DNA from: Candidatus Falkowiibacteriota bacterium
GTDB lineage: Bacteria > Patescibacteriota > Patescibacteriia > Patescibacteriales > UBA12465
Reading direction: 5' to 3'
Assembly (NCBI GenBank): GCA_003554785.1
Contig: PWHG01000069.1
Span: 1-48,167 of the forward strand
Length of the DNA: 48,167 nt
This document shows positions 23,864-32,728 of the stretch, one piece after another. The notes beneath the pieces were generated by a model. It saw nothing but the letters and a program-made list of their open reading frames with translations, had not been told where the DNA came from and made no database searches. The position numbers were made by a program, and so were the translations under genes. The first letter of the stretch is position 1. Each line of letters begins with the position of its first letter.

Positions 23864-24076
23864 TTATTTCTTCTTAACCGCTTTTTTCACCGGTTTTTTC
23901 TTAGCTACAGCTTTAACCGCTTTTTTCACCGGTTTTTTCTTGGCTACAGTTTTAACCGCCTTTTTTGCAGTTGTTTTAGCTTTTTTCACCGGTTTTTTCT
24001 TGGCTACAGTTTTAACCGCCTTTTGTGTGGTTGTTTTAGCTTTTTTAACAGGCTTTTTTTTGTTTACGTTTACCAT
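23864..24076 (-). CDS. Lysine/alanine-rich histone H1-like protein
   Basis: The protein has 70 residues, almost entirely built from KKPVKKA, KTVAKK and KTTAKKAVKT repeats. It has no acidic residue and no hydrophobic core. Such tails bind DNA non-specifically, like the histone H1-like proteins of Chlamydia or the tails of some bacterial HU proteins; here no folded HU domain is attached. The gene has the only convincing Shine-Dalgarno-like sequence in the window (AAGGGGGGG, with TGATAAT before the ATG), so it may be translated strongly. The coding DNA contains tandem 60-bp repeats. Nucleoid compaction is an inference. Confidence 0.75.
   Translation of the reverse strand: MVNVNKKKPVKKAKTTTQKAVKTVAKKKPVKKAKTTAKKAVKTVAKKKPVKKAVKAVAKKKPVKKAVKKK
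23881..24040. repeat. Tandem 60-bp repeats within the histone-like gene
   Basis: Two near-identical 60-bp units lie at 23921-23980 and 23981-24040, and a partial 40-bp unit at 23881-23920. Each encodes the same K/A/V/T-rich block in frame. Unit number is likely to vary between strains by slippage. Confidence 0.85.
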
Positions 24077-24079
24077 ATT

Positions 24080-24093
24080 ATCACCCCCCCTTC
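24080..24093 (-). promoter_or_regulatory. Exceptional ribosome-binding site of the histone-like gene
   Basis: Minus-strand AAGGGGGGGTGA lies about seven bases before the ATG at 24076. Seven consecutive G residues pair with the CCUCC of the 16S 3' end. Neighbouring genes lack anything comparable. A TATAAT at 24114-24109 suggests a start about 26 bases upstream of the ATG. Confidence 0.65.
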
Positions 24094-24109
24094 TTTTTAT
24101 TTTAATTAA

Positions 24110-25492
24110 TTATATTTTCTCGATAAAAAAATTATTTAATTTATCAATATTTATTCTTTCTTGCTTCATGCTATCACGATTCCGAATAGTCACTGTGTCG
24201 TCTTTTAAGCTATCAAAATCAACAGTTAAACAAAATGGGGTACCAATTTCATCTTGTCTGCGATATCTTTTACCAATATTTCCATGGTCATCAAATTCAC
24301 AGCGCCAATTATATTTTAATTTATCAAAAATTTCTTTAGCTTTCTTAACTAACTCCAGCTTGTTTTTAAGCAATGGAAAGACTGCAATTTTAATTGGAGC
24401 AATTTTATTGTTTAGTTTTAAAACTATACGATCATTTTCTTTCTCTTCACTATAAGCATCACACAAAACTGCCAAAAGAGTTCTGCCAACACCAGCTGAT
24501 GATTCAACTACATGGGGAATAAATTTCTTATTGCTTTTAGGGTCAGTATAGCTCAAATCTTTACCTGAATATTTACTGTGTTGAGTTAAATCATAATTAC
24601 CTCGTGCGTGAATACCTTCAAGCTCTTTAAAACCAAAAGGGTAATTATATTCAATGTCATAGGCTTCTTTACAATAAAAATTTAAATTTTCATGCTTGTG
24701 CCATCTTAAATTTTCCTCTTTAATGCCTAAATTTAAATAGAAATCATAGCGCCATTTCTTTAAATCTTCATAATGTTTTTTATAGCTATCTGGGTCTATA
24801 AAATACTGCATTTCCATTTGTTCAAATTCTCTAGTTCGGAAAATAAATTGTCGAGCAGTTATTTCATTTCTAAAAGCTTTACCAATTTGAGCCACACCAA
24901 AGGGAATTTTTACTCGACTGGAGTCTAGTATGTTTTTATAATTTACATATATCCCCTGACAAGTTTCTCCTCGCAGATAACTAGGGTCTTTTTCCCAGTC
25001 ACCAGTGAAGTTACCTAGATTTGATTTTACCAGTAAATTAAATTTTTTAGCTTTAGTAAAATCTTTTGCTCCACAGTTTGGACATTTAATTTTTTGGCTA
25101 TTTTTTGCAAAAAGTTTATTGATTTCATCTTCACTCATTTTTTCATCAGCAAATACTCCAAAATCTTCTAAAAGATTATCCAGTCTTAAGCGAGAGTGGC
25201 ATTTTTTGCACTCGGTTAAGGGGTCAGATAAATTTTTTATATGCCCTGATGCCTCCCAGGTTTTGGGGTTCATAAAAATAGCAGCATCAAGACCAACTAT
25301 ATCATCTCTTAATTGAACAACTTCCCTCCACCAATAATTTTTAATATTATTGCTTAACTCTACTCCATAAGGCCCTAAATCATAAACAGCGGAAAAACCT
25401 TCATAAATTTCAGAAGAAGGAAAAACAAAACCCCGTCTTTTACAAAGAGAGATAATTTTATCTAATAATTTTTTATCATTCTTTTCTGACAT
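24110..25492 (-). CDS. glyS: Glycine-tRNA ligase (homodimeric type)
   Basis: The 460-residue class II enzyme is of the single-chain alpha2 kind. Motifs: RRGFVFPSSEIYEGFSAVYDLGPYG near the N-terminus, a zinc-like CKKCHSRLRLDNLL...CPNCGAKDF insertion (about 96-142), IGKAFRNEITARQFIFRTREFEQMEM (motif 2), HARGNYDLTQHSKYSG, and HVVESSAGVGRTLLAVL (motif 3). The C-terminal anticodon-binding domain ends with RRQDEIGTPFCLTVD and TVTIRNRDSMKQERI. It follows argS with a five-base gap, so it is the last gene of tyrS-argS-glyS. Confidence 0.97.
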   Translation of the reverse strand: MSEKNDKKLLDKIISLCKRRGFVFPSSEIYEGFSAVYDLGPYGVELSNNIKNYWWREVVQLRDDIVGLDAAIFMNPKTWEASGHIKNLSDPLTECKKCHSRLRLDNLLEDFGVFADEKMSEDEINKLFAKNSQKIKCPNCGAKDFTKAKKFNLLVKSNLGNFTGDWEKDPSYLRGETCQGIYVNYKNILDSSRVKIPFGVAQIGKAFRNEITARQFIFRTREFEQMEMQYFIDPDSYKKHYEDLKKWRYDFYLNLGIKEENLRWHKHENLNFYCKEAYDIEYNYPFGFKELEGIHARGNYDLTQHSKYSGKDLSYTDPKSNKKFIPHVVESSAGVGRTLLAVLCDAYSEEKENDRIVLKLNNKIAPIKIAVFPLLKNKLELVKKAKEIFDKLKYNWRCEFDDHGNIGKRYRRQDEIGTPFCLTVDFDSLKDDTVTIRNRDSMKQERINIDKLNNFFIEKI

Positions 25493-25497
25493 ATATT

Positions 25498-27198
25498 TTA
25501 CATTTTATTTAAATATTTTATTCCTAACACTTTAAATCCATTTTCTAGAACTTGTTTGGTAGATAAAATAAGGGCAATTCTGGCTTGTTTTGTTTTGGTT
25601 TCTGCTTTTAATATATTAACAGATTGATAGTAATCATTAAATAGACTGCAAAGATCAAATAAATAGCGAGCAATAATTGCAGGATTAAATTCACTGGCAG
25701 ATTGCTTTATTTTTTCAGGATATTGAGAAAGTAATAATATTAATTTCATTTCCTGATCTAATTTTAAATATTTAGAATCAAATTTAAAAAATAAACGTGT
25801 ATAAATATTTAAACCTTTTTTAATTAAACTACTAATCCTAGCTCCAGTGTATTGCAGATAAACTGCAGTGTAACCATCAAATCGCAGTGAAGATTCAACA
25901 TCAAAAACAATTATTTTGTCTCGAGCAACCTTTATCATTTCAAACTTTAAGGTGCTAATTGTAATATCTCTAGCTATTTTTTCAATTTTTTTATCTGACC
26001 ATCCTTTTCTTCTTTTTTTTGTTTCATCTTTAGCTTTTTGATAGACACTTTCATATGCTTTTCTGTAAGATACAGTATTGCCAGATCGAGAAGACATCAT
26101 TCCACTTTTTAATTTTACAAAATCATAAGAAAGATGTGTTAATTTCTGCTTGTAACCTACTTTTTCTAAAATTTTGAAAAGCTGTTTGAAGTGAAGACTT
26201 TGTCTAACATCAATAACATAAATTGATTCTTCTAAATTGTAGAGCTCAAACTTAGTCATTGCTAGCGCTAAATCAGCTACTGGATAAAGGGCAGTTCTGT
26301 CAGAACGCAAAACTGGCATTACTTCTAAACCATCTTCTCTTAGATCTGCAATTACCGCCTTATCACTTACTTTTAAAATATTTTTAGCTAGTAAATCATT
26401 GACAATCTCTAGACCCCTTTTTAACATTTGGCTTTCATAAAATATTTTATCTAACTTAATATTTAATTGACTATAAACTTTACTGAAATAATCAATACTC
26501 CACTTTCTGGTTTCCAACCATAATTTATAATCCTCACCCTTTTTTTCTTCTATTGCTTTTTTAATTTTTAAAACTTCTTGTTTATTTTTTTCATCTTTTT
26601 CAATTTCTTCCACGGCTTTTTGATAATATTTACCAAGTTTCTCCCCTTTGTTTTTTTGATTTTTTTCTATATTGCCTTTTTGTTTTAAATACCAAATAAT
26701 TTTTGCAACATTTATACCTATATCATTAATATAGGAGACTGCGACAGTTTTTTTCCCAGCAGAATTTAATAATTTAAAAATTGAGTCTCCATAACTTAAA
26801 TTTCTTAAATGGCCAACATGTAAATCTTTGTGAGTATTTTGATTAGCATGTTCTACCATTTTTAAGCGACCACTGACTGGATATTTACCATAAATAGATT
26901 TTAAAGATATTATATTATTCAATACATTTTCGCTATATTTATTTTTTTTAAAAAATATATTTAAATAAGGACCAACTGCCTTTGCTTCCTCAATTAAATT
27001 AGAATAATTTTTATCTTCATTTAAAAGTTTAGCTTTTTCCTGGGCCAGAACCTGCGGGCTTACTTTTTTTTGTTTAGCCAAATTAAATAAGGGCAAGCTT
27101 AGATGCCCTAGTTTTATATCTGGTGTTTGTGTAAACTCACTACTTGAGACTTGTAAAATATGAGCTAAATCTCTCTTTAATTTATCTATATAAAACAT
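25498..27198 (-). CDS. argS: Arginine-tRNA ligase
   Basis: From the ATG at 27198 the protein has 566 residues. A longer frame from TTG at 27243 would overlap tyrS and adds a tail not expected in the family. The N-terminal Add-1 domain recognises the tRNA elbow. The HIGH-type motif is HKDLHVGHLRNLSYGDS, and the KMSKS position reads KSGMMSSRSGNTVS, as commonly degenerate in ArgRS. A DALR anticodon-binding domain closes the protein (about 450-566). It starts four bases after tyrS ends, so the genes are co-transcribed. Confidence 0.95.
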   Translation of the reverse strand: MFYIDKLKRDLAHILQVSSSEFTQTPDIKLGHLSLPLFNLAKQKKVSPQVLAQEKAKLLNEDKNYSNLIEEAKAVGPYLNIFFKKNKYSENVLNNIISLKSIYGKYPVSGRLKMVEHANQNTHKDLHVGHLRNLSYGDSIFKLLNSAGKKTVAVSYINDIGINVAKIIWYLKQKGNIEKNQKNKGEKLGKYYQKAVEEIEKDEKNKQEVLKIKKAIEEKKGEDYKLWLETRKWSIDYFSKVYSQLNIKLDKIFYESQMLKRGLEIVNDLLAKNILKVSDKAVIADLREDGLEVMPVLRSDRTALYPVADLALAMTKFELYNLEESIYVIDVRQSLHFKQLFKILEKVGYKQKLTHLSYDFVKLKSGMMSSRSGNTVSYRKAYESVYQKAKDETKKRRKGWSDKKIEKIARDITISTLKFEMIKVARDKIIVFDVESSLRFDGYTAVYLQYTGARISSLIKKGLNIYTRLFFKFDSKYLKLDQEMKLILLLSQYPEKIKQSASEFNPAIIARYLFDLCSLFNDYYQSVNILKAETKTKQARIALILSTKQVLENGFKVLGIKYLNKM

Positions 27199-27202
27199 AA
27201 TA

Positions 27203-28579
27203 TTATTTAATTTTAACAAACTGTCTTTTGCCTCTTTGTACAATTAAATTAGCTTTTACACTTATTTCACTTTTAGGGTCACTACATACCTCTGTAGAGT
27301 TATCATTAATTATTTTAATTGCCCCTTGAGTAATTAATCGTCTAGCTTCACTTTTGCTTTTTGCAAGAGAGGTTTTTATTAACAACTCATCAAGCTGAAT
27401 TTTTTCTTTTTCTAAACTTAATTCTTCTATATCATCTGGCAAGACTTTTTTTTGAACAGTGCTAACAAATGATTCTTGTGCTTTTTTAGCTTCTTTTTCG
27501 CCTCTGATAGTTTTGGTAATTTCAAATGCTAATTTCATTTTTAAATCACGGGGATTTATTTTTTTATTACTTAAAGACCTCTCCATTTCTTTTGTTTCTT
27601 CTAAACTAAAAAAAGTGCACAACTCAAAACTTTTTATTATCAAATCATCTGGCCATGACATTATTTTTCCATACATATCTTTAGCGTCATTGTCTAAAAA
27701 CACGGCATTACCTTCACTTTTTCCCATTTTTACTCCCTTATCATCAGCTAATAACTTCAAAGTTACAACAAATTTTTCCTTTCCGGTTTTTGCCTTCATT
27801 AAATCTCGACCACACATCATATTAAACATTTGATCGTTGCCACCAACTTCTAAGTCAACATTCATATACAAACTATCATAGGCTTGAGCTAGGGGGTATA
27901 AAAATTCATGTAAATAAATTGGTTTATCTTTTTCTTCTGGACTTGAAATATTGTAGTCATAACTAGCCTCCAACACTTCTTTTTCAGTGCCATGATTATC
28001 ATCTTTTTTGTTTTCAGATGCTGACTGGGATCGCTTTGTTTCGCTTGTTGGATAGCAAATAAAAGGATAATTAGTTACACTATTTCTTATCCTGGCTTGA
28101 AACATGTCCCTTTGAATTATTTGTTGGTACGTAAAGTTACTGGCTATATCAATTAAATCAGCAAAAGTTAACTTATCACTCCAATCACTATTATATAATA
28201 CTTTAACTGGATTATCTCCTGTAAAATTCAGAAAAGAAGAAGCTTGTTTCTTATAATTTTTAGCATTTTCTAACACCTCTTCTCTAGTTAATTGTTTACG
28301 AGCAGATTTTTTATCACTAGGATCACCAATCATGCCGGTAAAACTACCGATTAAAAAAATAACTTCATGACCCAATTTTTGAAATTGTGATAATTTATTT
28401 AAGATTATAGCATGGCCAATATGTAGCGAGGGAGCACTAGGATCAAAACCACAATAAAGTTTCAGTTTTTTGCCAGACTTTAATTCATCTATTAATATTT
28501 TTTTACTGGGATAAATTTTCTCCACTCCTTTAGAGACCAATTCTTCTATTAATTTTTTGTCAGTATTAACTGCTTTCAT
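27203..28579 (-). CDS. tyrS: Tyrosine-tRNA ligase with an in-frame insertion
   Basis: The 458-residue class I enzyme is longer than the usual 400-425. Features: CGFDPSAPSLHIGHAI (HIGH, 52-56), VEVGGNDQ-type YLEVGGNDQMFN block at about 242-253, KGVKMGKSEGN (KMSKS-like, 284-288) and a C-terminal S4 RNA-binding domain (about 390-458). About 50 extra residues (165-218, including PTSETKRSQSASENK) interrupt the core between QRDMFQARI and PIYLHEFLYPLAQAYDS, which are normally almost adjacent. The inserted DNA is more G+C-rich than the flanks and contains inverted repeats. The frame stays open, so the enzyme is probably functional. Confidence 0.94.
   Translation of the reverse strand: MKAVNTDKKLIEELVSKGVEKIYPSKKILIDELKSGKKLKLYCGFDPSAPSLHIGHAIILNKLSQFQKLGHEVIFLIGSFTGMIGDPSDKKSARKQLTREEVLENAKNYKKQASSFLNFTGDNPVKVLYNSDWSDKLTFADLIDIASNFTYQQIIQRDMFQARIRNSVTNYPFICYPTSETKRSQSASENKKDDNHGTEKEVLEASYDYNISSPEEKDKPIYLHEFLYPLAQAYDSLYMNVDLEVGGNDQMFNMMCGRDLMKAKTGKEKFVVTLKLLADDKGVKMGKSEGNAVFLDNDAKDMYGKIMSWPDDLIIKSFELCTFFSLEETKEMERSLSNKKINPRDLKMKLAFEITKTIRGEKEAKKAQESFVSTVQKKVLPDDIEELSLEKEKIQLDELLIKTSLAKSKSEARRLITQGAIKIINDNSTEVCSDPKSEISVKANLIVQRGKRQFVKIK
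27926..28087. repeat. Candidate palindromic element inserted in frame in tyrS
   Basis: The segment coding the extra tyrS residues holds TCCAACA (27969-27975) paired with TGTTGGA (28046-28052), CTA paired with TAG outside that across a bulge, and CAGT (27986-27989) paired with ACTG (28024-28027) inside. The stretch 28015-28060 is visibly richer in G+C than its surroundings. This resembles in style the Rickettsia palindromic elements that insert in coding frames, but homology is not claimed. Confidence 0.45.
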
Positions 28580-28583
28580 AAAT

Positions 28584-28613
28584 TTGTTAATATTTTTATA
28601 ATTATGCTATAAT
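28584..28613 (+). promoter_or_regulatory. Promoter of the 28671 membrane-protein gene
   Basis: TTGTTA (28584-28589), an 18-base spacer and TATAAT (28608-28613) preceded by TGC (extended -10). The start is predicted near 28620 with a leader of about 50 nt. The divergent tyrS promoter must lie in the same 91-bp gap but is less clear. Confidence 0.6.
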
Positions 28614-28670
28614 AATAACAAACTTAAGTTATTTTTTCAATTATATTTAATTTAAATTAATAATAAAAAT

Positions 28671-29639
28671 ATGTTTTCATATCGTTTTTTTCTAAAACAA
28701 GCTTGGGATATAACTAAGCATTATAAACACCTTTGGTTTTTTGGACTTTTTGCCTCTCTTCTTTATGCTAGTGGTGAATATCAGATTATAAGTTCATTTT
28801 TAAGTCAAAATGACAGTGGTACTTTCTTAGGCACTTGGATGATTATTATTGGTAGTTTGTTTACTGCTTCTTTTTGGACTGGACTTTTTGAGCTAGCCTC
28901 ACAAAACCCCACACTTTTATGGACCTTTATTTCCCTGTTTATTTTAGCAGTCGCCTTATTTATTATTTTTCTCTATATTTCTATAACATCACAAGCAGCT
29001 TTAGTTAACCAATCAGCTAAAATAATAGAAAGTAAAAAGAAATTAACTAATCTCAATATTAGTGATGGTTTAAAAAATAGTCGAAAATGGTTTTGGACAG
29101 TGCTGTGGCTTAACCTGGGAACTAAACTAGCTATTACTATATGCTTTTTAATTTTAAGCATTCCCCTTTATTTCACTATAATAAATCAAGCTTGGTTTAG
29201 CGGAATCGTTTATGCTTTGCTTTTTATAGTATTTTTACCGATTGTGCTTTTTATTTCCTTTACTATGAAATATGCTATTGCTAGTTCAATTATTGAAGGG
29301 AAAAAATTTCTTGAGGCTGTAAATCGAGGAACCCAAATGTTTATAAACAACTGGTTAGTTAGTTTTGAGATGGCCTTTATTTTATTTCTTATAAATTTTA
29401 TAGTCGGTTTATTCAGCCTCCTTTTTGTTACTTTATTTTTTGTTTCCTTGTATGTAATTGGTATGTTAGTCACTTCAGTTTCTTTGGTTGTCTTTAGTTT
29501 ACTACTAACAATCGCTACCATGGCTTTAGTGGCCGCTCTTTTGGGAGTATTTCAAACAGCTGCTTGGACAGGATTATTTTTAAAAATTAAAAAAGAAAAA
29601 GGTCGTAGTAAATTAGAAAGATTTTTTCTAGGAAAATAA
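28671..29639 (+). CDS. Polytopic membrane protein, function unknown
   Basis: The protein has 322 residues with about six or seven hydrophobic helices (around 20-38, 54-72, 83-108, 140-165, 175-205, 222-250 and 258-295). The N-terminus, FLKQAWDITKHYKHLWFFGLFASLL, resembles the start of many CPR and low-G+C membrane proteins related to the glycerophosphodiesterase membrane-domain superfamily. I see no catalytic motif. It has its own promoter and a terminator directly downstream, so it is a single-gene unit. Confidence 0.75.
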   Translation: MFSYRFFLKQAWDITKHYKHLWFFGLFASLLYASGEYQIISSFLSQNDSGTFLGTWMIIIGSLFTASFWTGLFELASQNPTLLWTFISLFILAVALFIIFLYISITSQAALVNQSAKIIESKKKLTNLNISDGLKNSRKWFWTVLWLNLGTKLAITICFLILSIPLYFTIINQAWFSGIVYALLFIVFLPIVLFISFTMKYAIASSIIEGKKFLEAVNRGTQMFINNWLVSFEMAFILFLINFIVGLFSLLFVTLFFVSLYVIGMLVTSVSLVVFSLLLTIATMALVAALLGVFQTAAWTGLFLKIKKEKGRSKLERFFLGK

Positions 29640-29653
29640 AAAAGAAAATCTTT

Positions 29654-29691
29654 GAGGTAAAGTTAATTTATTTTTCTTTACCTCTTATTTT
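29654..29691 (+). terminator. Intrinsic terminator after the 28671 gene
   Basis: GAGGTAAAG (29654-29662) pairs perfectly with CTTTACCTC (29676-29684), followed by TTATTTT. It separates the membrane-protein gene from the PilB-like gene. Confidence 0.8.
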
Positions 29692-29699
29692 AAAATATT

Positions 29700-32600
29700 A
29701 TGAGCGACTTAAAATCAATTGACGACTTAATTAGCCCTTCTTCAGATAAAGAAAATGATCCGGTTAATAAGTTTGCTAAAAAACAAAAAGAAATTAAGTT
29801 AAAAGCAATTGAAAAAGAAACTAAAAAGAAAGCTAAGTCTATTGGAATGCCATACATTAACTTAGTTGGTTTTCCTATTAGCCCGGAAGCAATTTCTTTG
29901 ATTGATGAAAAAAAAGCTAAAAAAATTCAAGCAGTCTGCTTTTTCTATGATGGAAAAAATTTACGCCTAGCTTGTATTGAACCAACCAAAGAAGTAATCG
30001 AAACTTTAGAAAAACTCAAGAAAAAATATTACTGTCAAGCTAAGCTATATTTAATTACAAAAAACAGCTTTGATTACGCACTAGAAATTTATAAGTCAGT
30101 TCCTAAAATTAAAAAAACTAAAGGCGGAGTAGAGATTAAAGAAAAAGACTTAGAAAAATTTAAACATGAAATAAGTGATTTTAGAAAATTAGATGAAAAA
30201 ATTAGTAAAGTTAATATCTCAGATATTGTCACATTACTTTTAGCAACAGCCATTAAAATAAAAGCTAGTGATGTTCATATTGAATCAGAAGAGAAAAAGG
30301 TAGCAATTCGTTTTCGTGTTGATGGCGTTTTACAAGAAGCCGCTAAGATTGATAAATCACAGTGGAAAAAAATTATTTCACGCATGAAAATGTTAGCTAA
30401 GGTAAAGATAAACATAGAAGACACTCCTCAAGATGGTCGCTATACTATATTTTTAAAAGACAGAAAAATAGATGTTCGCTCTTCCTTTCTACCTACCGCC
30501 TATGGAGAAAGTGTAGTTATGCGTCTACTTGACTCTGATTCCGTAGCCTTAGATTTAAAGGATTTAGGTTTGCGAAAAGAAATGTTAAATATATTAGAAG
30601 CGGAAATAAAAAAACCCAATGGATTAATTTTGGCCACTGGACCAACCGGGTCTGGTAAAACTACAACTCTTTATGCTATTTTAAAAAAACTTCATCACCC
30701 AGATACAAAAATTATTACCCTAGAAGATCCAATTGAATATCAGATAGAAGGTATAAATCAAAGTCAGGTAGATAAATCTAGTGAATATGATTTTGCTCAA
30801 GGCTTAAAGTCAGTTCTGCGACAAGACCCTGATATAGTTTTAGTTGGCGAAATTCGTGACAAAGAAACTGCCCAAACTTCAGTTCAAGCCTCTTTAACGG
30901 GTCACCTGGTATTATCAACTCTTCACACCAATGATGCAGCTGGAGTGATTCCAAGGATGATAGATATTGGTGTAAAGCCATATTTTTTAGTGCCTTCAAT
31001 TAATACAATTATTGGACAAAGACTGGCTAGAAAACTGTGTCCTAAATGTAGAGTAGAGCATGTTTTAGATGAGGAGGAAAAAGAAAAAGTCAAAAAAATA
31101 TTAGCGGTTATTTCTCCAAAGGCCAAGGTTGATGTTCCCTCAGAGCTACCAACAATTTATAAAGCCGGGAAGGGCTGTGAAAATTGTAATGGCTTAAAAT
31201 ATAAAGACAGGGTTGGACTTTATGAAATATTTACTATGGATGAAAAAATTAAGCAATTAACTTTTGATAAAGCCCCTTCTTTTAAAATTTTAAAACAAGC
31301 TATTGAAAACGGTCTAATTACTATGCTTCAAGACGGTATTTTGAAATGTCTTGACGGCCTAAGTTCTCTTGAGGAAGTTTATAGAGTAGTTGGTAATTTT
31401 GACTATATTGATGATCTCTATGAAAATGTAATTTCTCAAACTATTGGTCGTGGTATAAAGCTGGAAAAAGGAGAATATCAAAAGGCACAAGAAATTGGAA
31501 AAAATATTAATCAAATAAAAAGTGAAGATTTAGATAAAACAGCACCTAATGAATTAATTAATTTAATTTTAAGTTTAGCGGTTATAAATCGTGCTGGTGA
31601 TATTCATATTGAACCAGCAGAAAAAGAAGTCAAAGTTCGCTTTAGAATTGATGGCGTAATGCATGATATTTTAACTATCTCTAAAACTGCCTTTTTGCCA
31701 GTTATCTCTGAAATTAAAATTCTAGCTGGCTTTGCCACAAATGTAAAAAAAGCTACCTTAGATGGACGCTTTAGTATCTATGCACCTGATAATAAAATAG
31801 ATTGTCGCTTATCAATAATTGCTGGTGGTTACGGAGAAACGATTGTTATTCGTCTGCTGGACAATACCATGGTATCTATGGGGTTAGAATCTTTAGGTGT
31901 CACCTCAGTAGCCAAAAAATCTCTTGACAAGGCAATAAATAAGACCAAGGGAATAATTATCACTTCTGGTCCCACTGGATCTGGAAAAACTACTACCCTG
32001 TATGGAATTTTAAAAAAATTAAATAAATCTGATAATAAAATAATTACAATCGAAGATCCAATCGAATACAATTTGCCAGGAGTAATTCAAACCCAAATTG
32101 ATAAAGAAAATGATTATACTTTTGCTTCTGCTATGCGCTCACTTCTAAGACAAAATCCAAACATAATTATGATTGGTGAAATTCGTGACCAGGAAACCGC
32201 TAAGATTGCAACTGAAGCTGCCATGACAGGACATCTAGTACTATCAACCATTCACGCCAATAGCGCTGCCGGAGCCATTTCTCGTTTAGCTGGTTTAGAT
32301 ATTGATCGCTCCAGTCTAGCTAACTCTCTTGAGTTTTCTGTTGGACAACGTCTAGTTAGAAAGCTTTGTCCTGATTGTAAAAAAGAAACAGAAATTGATA
32401 AGGACCAAGAAAAAATTGTTAAAAAAGAATTAGATAATATAAAAAACCCTGAACCTGAAATAGAAATTCCTAACAAATTAGTATTTTATAAACCAGTTGG
32501 TTGCCCAAAATGTAGCCAGTTAGGTTTCAGTGGTAGACTTGGTATATATGAAACCATTTTAAGTCATCCAGAAATTCAAAAAATAATGCAAAAAGAAAAA

Positions 32601-32723
32601 GTTACCGATGAGGAGATTAGCCAGGTTGCCAGTAGTCAAGGAGAACTAAATATTATGCAAGATGGAATACTAAAAGCTTTAAATGGAGAAACTAGTTTAG
32701 ATGAAATATTAAGAGTAATATAA
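29700..32723 (+). CDS. Tandem double-motor PilB/GspE-type secretion ATPase
   Basis: This 1,007-residue protein holds two complete type II/IV secretion ATPase modules. Residues about 50-135 are a MshEN-like N-terminal domain. Module 1 (about 170-570) has GPTGSGKT (314-321), LVGEIRD (381-387), the His box GHLVLSTLHTND (401-412) and zinc cysteines CPKC (447-450) and CENC (493-496). Module 2 (about 615-1007) has GPTGSGKT (757-764), MIGEIRD (824-830), GHLVLSTIHANS (844-855) and cysteines at 890/893 and 935/938. Both look catalytically intact; only the first has an N-terminal regulatory domain. The usual PilB has one module of about 560-580 residues. It probably powers type IV pilus extension. It is followed five bases later by a translin-family gene. 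Confidence 0.93.
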   Translation: MSDLKSIDDLISPSSDKENDPVNKFAKKQKEIKLKAIEKETKKKAKSIGMPYINLVGFPISPEAISLIDEKKAKKIQAVCFFYDGKNLRLACIEPTKEVIETLEKLKKKYYCQAKLYLITKNSFDYALEIYKSVPKIKKTKGGVEIKEKDLEKFKHEISDFRKLDEKISKVNISDIVTLLLATAIKIKASDVHIESEEKKVAIRFRVDGVLQEAAKIDKSQWKKIISRMKMLAKVKINIEDTPQDGRYTIFLKDRKIDVRSSFLPTAYGESVVMRLLDSDSVALDLKDLGLRKEMLNILEAEIKKPNGLILATGPTGSGKTTTLYAILKKLHHPDTKIITLEDPIEYQIEGINQSQVDKSSEYDFAQGLKSVLRQDPDIVLVGEIRDKETAQTSVQASLTGHLVLSTLHTNDAAGVIPRMIDIGVKPYFLVPSINTIIGQRLARKLCPKCRVEHVLDEEEKEKVKKILAVISPKAKVDVPSELPTIYKAGKGCENCNGLKYKDRVGLYEIFTMDEKIKQLTFDKAPSFKILKQAIENGLITMLQDGILKCLDGLSSLEEVYRVVGNFDYIDDLYENVISQTIGRGIKLEKGEYQKAQEIGKNINQIKSEDLDKTAPNELINLILSLAVINRAGDIHIEPAEKEVKVRFRIDGVMHDILTISKTAFLPVISEIKILAGFATNVKKATLDGRFSIYAPDNKIDCRLSIIAGGYGETIVIRLLDNTMVSMGLESLGVTSVAKKSLDKAINKTKGIIITSGPTGSGKTTTLYGILKKLNKSDNKIITIEDPIEYNLPGVIQTQIDKENDYTFASAMRSLLRQNPNIIMIGEIRDQETAKIATEAAMTGHLVLSTIHANSAAGAISRLAGLDIDRSSLANSLEFSVGQRLVRKLCPDCKKETEIDKDQEKIVKKELDNIKNPEPEIEIPNKLVFYKPVGCPKCSQLGFSGRLGIYETILSHPEIQKIMQKEKVTDEEISQVASSQGELNIMQDGILKALNGETSLDEILRVI

Positions 32724-32728
32724 ATATT

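Noticed and set aside
25498-27243. Longer argS reading frame from TTG at 27243
   Set aside because: It would overlap tyrS and add 15 non-conserved residues; the ATG at 27198 follows the tyrS stop directly.
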